Positions 60,641 to 64,000 of a DNA stretch of 64,000 bases are shown here, piece after piece. The notes beneath the pieces were generated by a model. That model did no database searches, had not been told where the DNA came from, and worked only from the letters and a program-made list of their open reading frames with translations. Source of the stretch: Isoetes taiwanensis (taxonomy: Eukaryota > Streptophyta > Lycopodiopsida > Isoetales > Isoetaceae); the NCBI GenBank assembly GCA_021234155.1, contig JAJEKV010000036.1, positions 2,720,996 through 2,784,995 of the forward strand. The letters are read 5' to 3'. The position numbers and the translations under genes are program-made. Positions within the stretch are counted from its first letter, which is position 1. The number at the start of each line of letters is the position of its first letter.

Positions 60641-62422
60641 CTATCTTAACTCATTGATAGAAGTTCTGCAAGGACCAAACATTGAGGCCCATGAGCTGAT
60701 ATCTGGCTTGTGTGGAATATTATTGAGCAACGAAGAGGCTTCATCCAACAGAACAGCTCGACCCAAGAGAGCGACCATTGAATTACAATGATCTAGTGAA
60801 GGGGTGACAAAATGATCTTGACTCATAGCAACAAAATAATGGCATCCCTTATCCACGAAACCACCATGGCTGCAAGCTGAAAGAACACTGCCAAAGGTTA
60901 CTTCATTTGCCAAAGTGCTCAGGACCTGCATCTGCTCAAAACATTGGAGTGCCTCATTGACATATCCGTGTTGTGCATAGGCTGTAATGATGGCATTCCA
61001 AGATATCATATTTCGTTGAGGCATTTCTTTAAAGAGTTTATAGGCCTGTTTCAGCTGTCCTTGTTGTGCATAACCTGTTATCATGGCATTCCAGGAAACC
61101 ACATTCCGTCGAGGCATTTGCTGGAATAATTGCATTGCCCTTATGAGCTGTCCACGTTGGGCATAAGCTGCAACTAATGCAGTCCAAGATACTACATTTG
61201 GATTAGGCATTTGGGAAAAGAGATGAAATGCCTCTTCAAGCTCACCATGTTCTGCATAAGCTGCCACCATAGCAGTCCATGAGACTACATCTCGTCTGGG
61301 CATCTGTTTAAAAAGTTGTAAAGCTTCCTTCAGCTGTCCGTCCTGAACATATGCAGCAATCATGGCATTCCAGGACACAGCATCCCGCTCAGGCATTTGC
61401 TGAAAGAGATTAAGAGCTTCCTTGAATTGCCCAGCTTTGACATATATTGAAATCATGGTATTCCATGAAACCACATTACGGTCTGGCATTTGATGAAACA
61501 GCTTAACTGCCATGTCAACTCGACATTGCTGAGCACATGCTGCAAGCATAGTTGTCCACGACACTACATTTGGGCAAGGCATCTGTTGGAAAACAGCAAG
61601 AGCATCATCTAATTTCCCCTGCTGGGCATAACCAGAAATAACAGCATTCCAGGAAACTACATCTCTCTTGGGCATTTTGTTAAACACTTGATGGGCTTCT
61701 AGAATAAGACCCTGTTGTGTATAAGCAGCAATAATAACATTCCAGGATACTATATCACGTTCAGGCATTTCCTCAAAGAATTCGAGGGCCTCCTTGAGAA
61801 GGCCCTGTTGGGCATAAGCTGCAAGCATGGCATTCCATGAAATAATATCACGTTCAGGCATTTCTTGAAACAGTTTAAGGGCTTCCTTAAGCTTTCTATG
61901 TCGAGCATATGCTGCAATCATTGCATTCCATGACACCACATCCTTCTGAGGCATCTGTCCAAACAATTCAACTGCTTCTTGCAGATCTCCTTGCTGAACA
62001 TAAGCATCAATCATAATGTTCCACGAGAAGGAATTCCGGCGTGGCATATTATCGAACACAATTCTTGCATCCTGTAAGGCTCCGCATTTTCCATACATAT
62101 GCACAAGAAGGTTCCCTATAAATCTATCACTATCCAACCCAATTCTAGCTAGTTGCTCATGGATGCGCATACCTTGTGAAAGGTCCTTCTCCTTGGAACA
62201 TTTTCGTAATCGAGATGCGAATTTCGATATATGAGAGTTCCCATTCCATGAATGCTGTTTGTCCCGTCCCAATTCGTGCAAAGCTCTGAACTCTCTTTTG
62301 TTGTGGATTGGTACGTCTACACTGAGATTAGTCGCAAGGTTGCTGATCTTCTCACAAGAAAGGATAATACGGTCCCTAGAGGTGAAATTGTTTGGGGGCA
62401 TGGCCATGGCCATGCCGAACAA
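60641..62422 (-). CDS. Pentatricopeptide repeat protein, tandem S-type repeats, no DYW domain (593 aa)
   Basis: An intron-less, uninterrupted frame encoding an organelle RNA-binding protein. Residues 1-65 are a plausible transit region. Residues 66-129 hold two less regular repeats (MRIHEQLARIGLDSDRFIGN..., MYGKCGALQDARIVFDNMPR). Twelve tandem 31-residue S-type repeats then run from about residue 130 to 501, for example DVVSWNAMIAAYARHRKLKE. A longer final repeat starts NEVTFGSVLSACSHGG. The protein ends DISSWASMFGPCRTSINELR, just where an E domain would begin, so E and DYW editing domains are absent. PLS/SS-type PPR proteins usually select sites for C-to-U editing; without a DYW deaminase this one would need a partner or act otherwise. 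The start at 62422 is the first ATG; a later Met (residue 4, 6 or 8) is possible. Confidence 0.95.
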   Translation of the reverse strand: MFGMAMAMPPNNFTSRDRIILSCEKISNLATNLSVDVPIHNKREFRALHELGRDKQHSWNGNSHISKFASRLRKCSKEKDLSQGMRIHEQLARIGLDSDRFIGNLLVHMYGKCGALQDARIVFDNMPRRNSFSWNIMIDAYVQQGDLQEAVELFGQMPQKDVVSWNAMIAAYARHRKLKEALKLFQEMPERDIISWNAMLAAYAQQGLLKEALEFFEEMPERDIVSWNVIIAAYTQQGLILEAHQVFNKMPKRDVVSWNAVISGYAQQGKLDDALAVFQQMPCPNVVSWTTMLAACAQQCRVDMAVKLFHQMPDRNVVSWNTMISIYVKAGQFKEALNLFQQMPERDAVSWNAMIAAYVQDGQLKEALQLFKQMPRRDVVSWTAMVAAYAEHGELEEAFHLFSQMPNPNVVSWTALVAAYAQRGQLIRAMQLFQQMPRRNVVSWNAMITGYAQQGQLKQAYKLFKEMPQRNMISWNAIITAYAQHGYVNEALQCFEQMQVLSTLANEVTFGSVLSACSHGGFVDKGCHYFVAMSQDHFVTPSLDHCNSMVALLGRAVLLDEASSLLNNIPHKPDISSWASMFGPCRTSINELR

Positions 62423-62597
62423 GAATCTATTGCGCCATGCCCACGTTGTGCCAGATCTAAGCTATTCAAACCTACATGACATACGGGACAACTTTCTAAC
62501 AGATGTCGTTCATCGGCCAAGACGTGTTTTTTCTTGCACTCCTTTATAGCTAGAGATTTTTTTTTTAAAAAGATGCTTTCATTCATAACGGGTTTAT

Positions 62598-62643
62598 ATA
62601 TTAGATAATTTCCGGTGGGGAGGGATTCTGCCGGAAAACTTTC
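62598..62643. repeat. 46-bp block upstream of the PPR gene, shared with F-box upstream region
   Basis: ATTAGATAATTTCCGG...GGGAGGGATT...CCGGAAAACTTTC closely matches 63614-63659. Each copy lies upstream of a minus-strand gene. Confidence 0.75.
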
Positions 62644-63018
62644 TCGGCGGAGCCGCCAGCCTCGGCGCCGCCGGAAATTAACAAACGTATTAATTACTTG
62701 CCGGGATTACCTTTATGTAAAAATTTCCAGCGATGACATGGCAGTATACTTAAGACAATTTTTTGATGTGGAAAAAATCCCTCTCTCCGGGAACTCTGTT
62801 TCCCTGTTTCCAAGCTTCAGCGATGGCGATCTCTGGCGCCATCGCTGAGTTTGAGCCACAATGATGTTTAAAGAAGGCCCTCTATGGTAATGCATGGATT
62901 TGTGCTCTGTTTTTTTAATTTTTCTTATGTTTTTATGTATTAATCATGTTTTTATTTGTGTGCAGGTGTCTTAGGGCTTTGGAGTCTTATTTGGGAGAGA
63001 TTTTTGAATCTGGAGTGG

Positions 63019-63165
63019 TCTTTTGAAGAGTTTTTTCCTGTATTTGTCACCTAGGGTCCTTTTTGGAAGATTTTTTGCAAGATTCGTCGCCTGGAGCCTT
63101 CTTTTGAACCGTTTTTTGCTGCATTAATCTCCTGGACTCTTCTTTTGTGGAGTTTTTTGCTGGAA
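63019..63165. repeat. 41-bp tandem repeat, about 3.5 copies
   Basis: The unit pattern is C(A/T)G.ATT.(G/A)TC.CCT(G/A)G...C(T/C)TTTTG..G..TTTTTTG, repeated at 40-41-bp steps. It overlaps the 3' end of the F-box reading frame on the minus strand. Confidence 0.75.
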
Positions 63166-63581
63166 CCTTTGATGAAATCAGGGCATGAGATAACCGTAAA
63201 ATCTCTTCTTAAAGGATTATATATGTATAGCTTTCTATCATTATGGTAATCGGGTGATAGAAAAACAAGAACCCCACTTTTGGCAGAATCGACCTGCAGA
63301 TTTAGGGGCAGGGATGATAAAGAAAGACTACACCGGCGGTTATTAGAAGGATTGAAGGCCATACAGCCCAAATAGGAAGGATATTTTGGAAGAATCAACC
63401 AGAATGAAACGGGGGCAGAGATCTGGCTGTACAACTGAAGGAAAAGAGGGCAGAAAGGAAGATTATACGAGCGCTTTGAAAGGGTTCTAAGAGCGAAAAT
63501 CTTAGAAAGAGGCAGATGGGCCATGATCTTGTCTTGGAGCTCCAGAGGAAGCATGGCATAAGGCAGAAGATCTGCCGCCAT
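63051..63581 (-). CDS. F-box protein, short, C-terminus formed by tandem repeat
   Basis: The frame begins MAADLLPYAMLPLELQDKIM, with an F-box at residues about 11-41 (LPLELQDKIMAHLPLSKIFA then LRTLSKRSYNL). A plant F-box-associated-like stretch follows (SGVLVFLSPDYHNDRKLYIY then NPLRRDFTVISCPDF). F-box proteins link substrates to SCF ubiquitin ligases. After about residue 137 the protein becomes a low-complexity Lys/Arg/Ser tail (KKLHKRRVQEINAAKNGSKE), translated through the 41-bp repeat, and stops at 176 aa. Typical members of this family continue for another 150-250 residues as beta-propeller, so it is probably truncated. The start at 63581 is supported by the F-box position. Confidence 0.7.
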   Translation of the reverse strand: MAADLLPYAMLPLELQDKIMAHLPLSKIFALRTLSKRSYNLPFCPLFLQLYSQISAPVSFWLILPKYPSYLGCMAFNPSNNRRCSLSLSSLPLNLQVDSAKSGVLVFLSPDYHNDRKLYIYNPLRRDFTVISCPDFIKGSSKKLHKRRVQEINAAKNGSKEGSRRRILQKIFQKGP

Positions 63582-63613
63582 AGCCAGACTCTATATTTTG
63601 CAAAGGGAGTTTA

Positions 63614-63659
63614 GTATTAGATAATTTTCGACCGGGAGGGATTTCGCCGGAAAACTTTC
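63614..63659. repeat. 46-bp block upstream of the F-box gene
   Basis: Partner of 62598-62643: GTATTAGATAATTTTCGACC...CGCCGGAAAACTTTC, in the same orientation, about 1 kb apart. Confidence 0.75.
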
Positions 63660-63723
63660 GAGCATAATTTCAACTCAGAAATATATAAAAACATTGTAGT
63701 TGAAATGAAATCTGACTTGAAAT

Positions 63724-63730
<7 letters not shown>

Positions 63731-63757
<27 letters not shown>
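63731..63757. repeat. Poly-A tract
   Basis: About 26 consecutive A on the plus strand, possibly the tail of a retroposed sequence lying to its left. No element was recognised. Confidence 0.6.
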
Positions 63758-64000
63758 CCGGCTTGAACTAGTCTAGACTAGCACAAACATCAGCATTGGT
63801 CAATCCCGCCGCTGTCTTATCTGGCCATACAAGAACCGTTAAGTCCTAGATGGTACCATCCTTTCCTGGTATACAGCATCTATGTTATCATATAACATAC
63901 CTTTCCTTGGTAAACAGTTACAAAAATCTTTTAACATTTTTTACAACAAGAAACCTACATCATAAAGATGTAAAAACAAAGGACTAGTTTCAACCCTTGC

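Overview
The window reads as nuclear DNA of a large, AT-rich land-plant genome. A seed-free vascular plant (fern or lycophyte) is my best guess. The reasons are spliced plant-type genes with GT..AG introns, an intron-less PPR gene made of a long tandem run of 31-residue S-type repeats, initiator-Met-primed LTR retrotransposons, and abundant broken transposons, satellites and exon fragments. The taxon call is inference.

Layout. 1-2.5 kb: 5' exons of a minus-strand leucine-rich-repeat receptor gene running off the left edge. 5.7-7.4 kb: a foldback element and a LINE remnant. 11.6-21.7 kb: a nest of transposons, namely a copia element with near-identical LTRs but a ruined interior, a second copia fragment carrying an 82-bp SINE-like insertion, a long LTR, and a LINE 3' end. 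24.0-24.5 kb: a three-exon scrap of a copper P-type ATPase with a damaged hinge motif. 28.2-29.7 kb: an intact four-exon gene for a ferritin-like DUF455 protein. 30.6-37.7 kb: a mosaic of a PIF1/Helitron-type helicase remnant, a satellite, a tRNA-like SINE head, a 10-bp-periodic heat-shock-element-like array, and fragments of AGT2-type aminotransferase, ClpB/HSP101 and an ASG2-type WD40 protein. 38-49 kb: essentially non-coding, with tandem duplications and a 19-bp hairpin.

The most remarkable locus is 49.26-55.86 kb, a gypsy-like LTR retrotransposon (long LTR, Met-type primer site, gag with a CCHC knuckle, degenerate protease). Between the 5' LTR and gag it carries an extra open reading frame encoding a histone H3-like protein. 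It starts with MARTKQTAR, identical to the H3 tail, has a long charged linker, and ends in an H3 histone fold that aligns without gaps over 91 residues. Two pairs of a hairpin-forming repeat bracket this module. The LTR, and a diverged relative at 19.7 kb, hold a conserved 13-codon mini-exon ending at a splice donor. That suggests the H3-like protein and Gag could be produced from differently spliced RNAs. This copy is disrupted by one stop and three frame changes, so the active form should be sought elsewhere in the genome.

Downstream, 55.88-57.23 kb is a degenerate multi-exon gene resembling Crypton/DUF3504 tyrosine recombinases. It is followed by an array of palindromes (57.7-58.1 kb) and a 1.07-kb TIR transposon with a 9-bp target-site duplication (58.3-59.4 kb). 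The right end has an intact PPR gene (60.6-62.4 kb) and an F-box gene whose 3' end runs into a 41-bp tandem repeat (63.05-63.58 kb). Functional host genes are therefore few: the LRR receptor, DUF455, PPR and perhaps F-box. Everything else is mobile or derived DNA.
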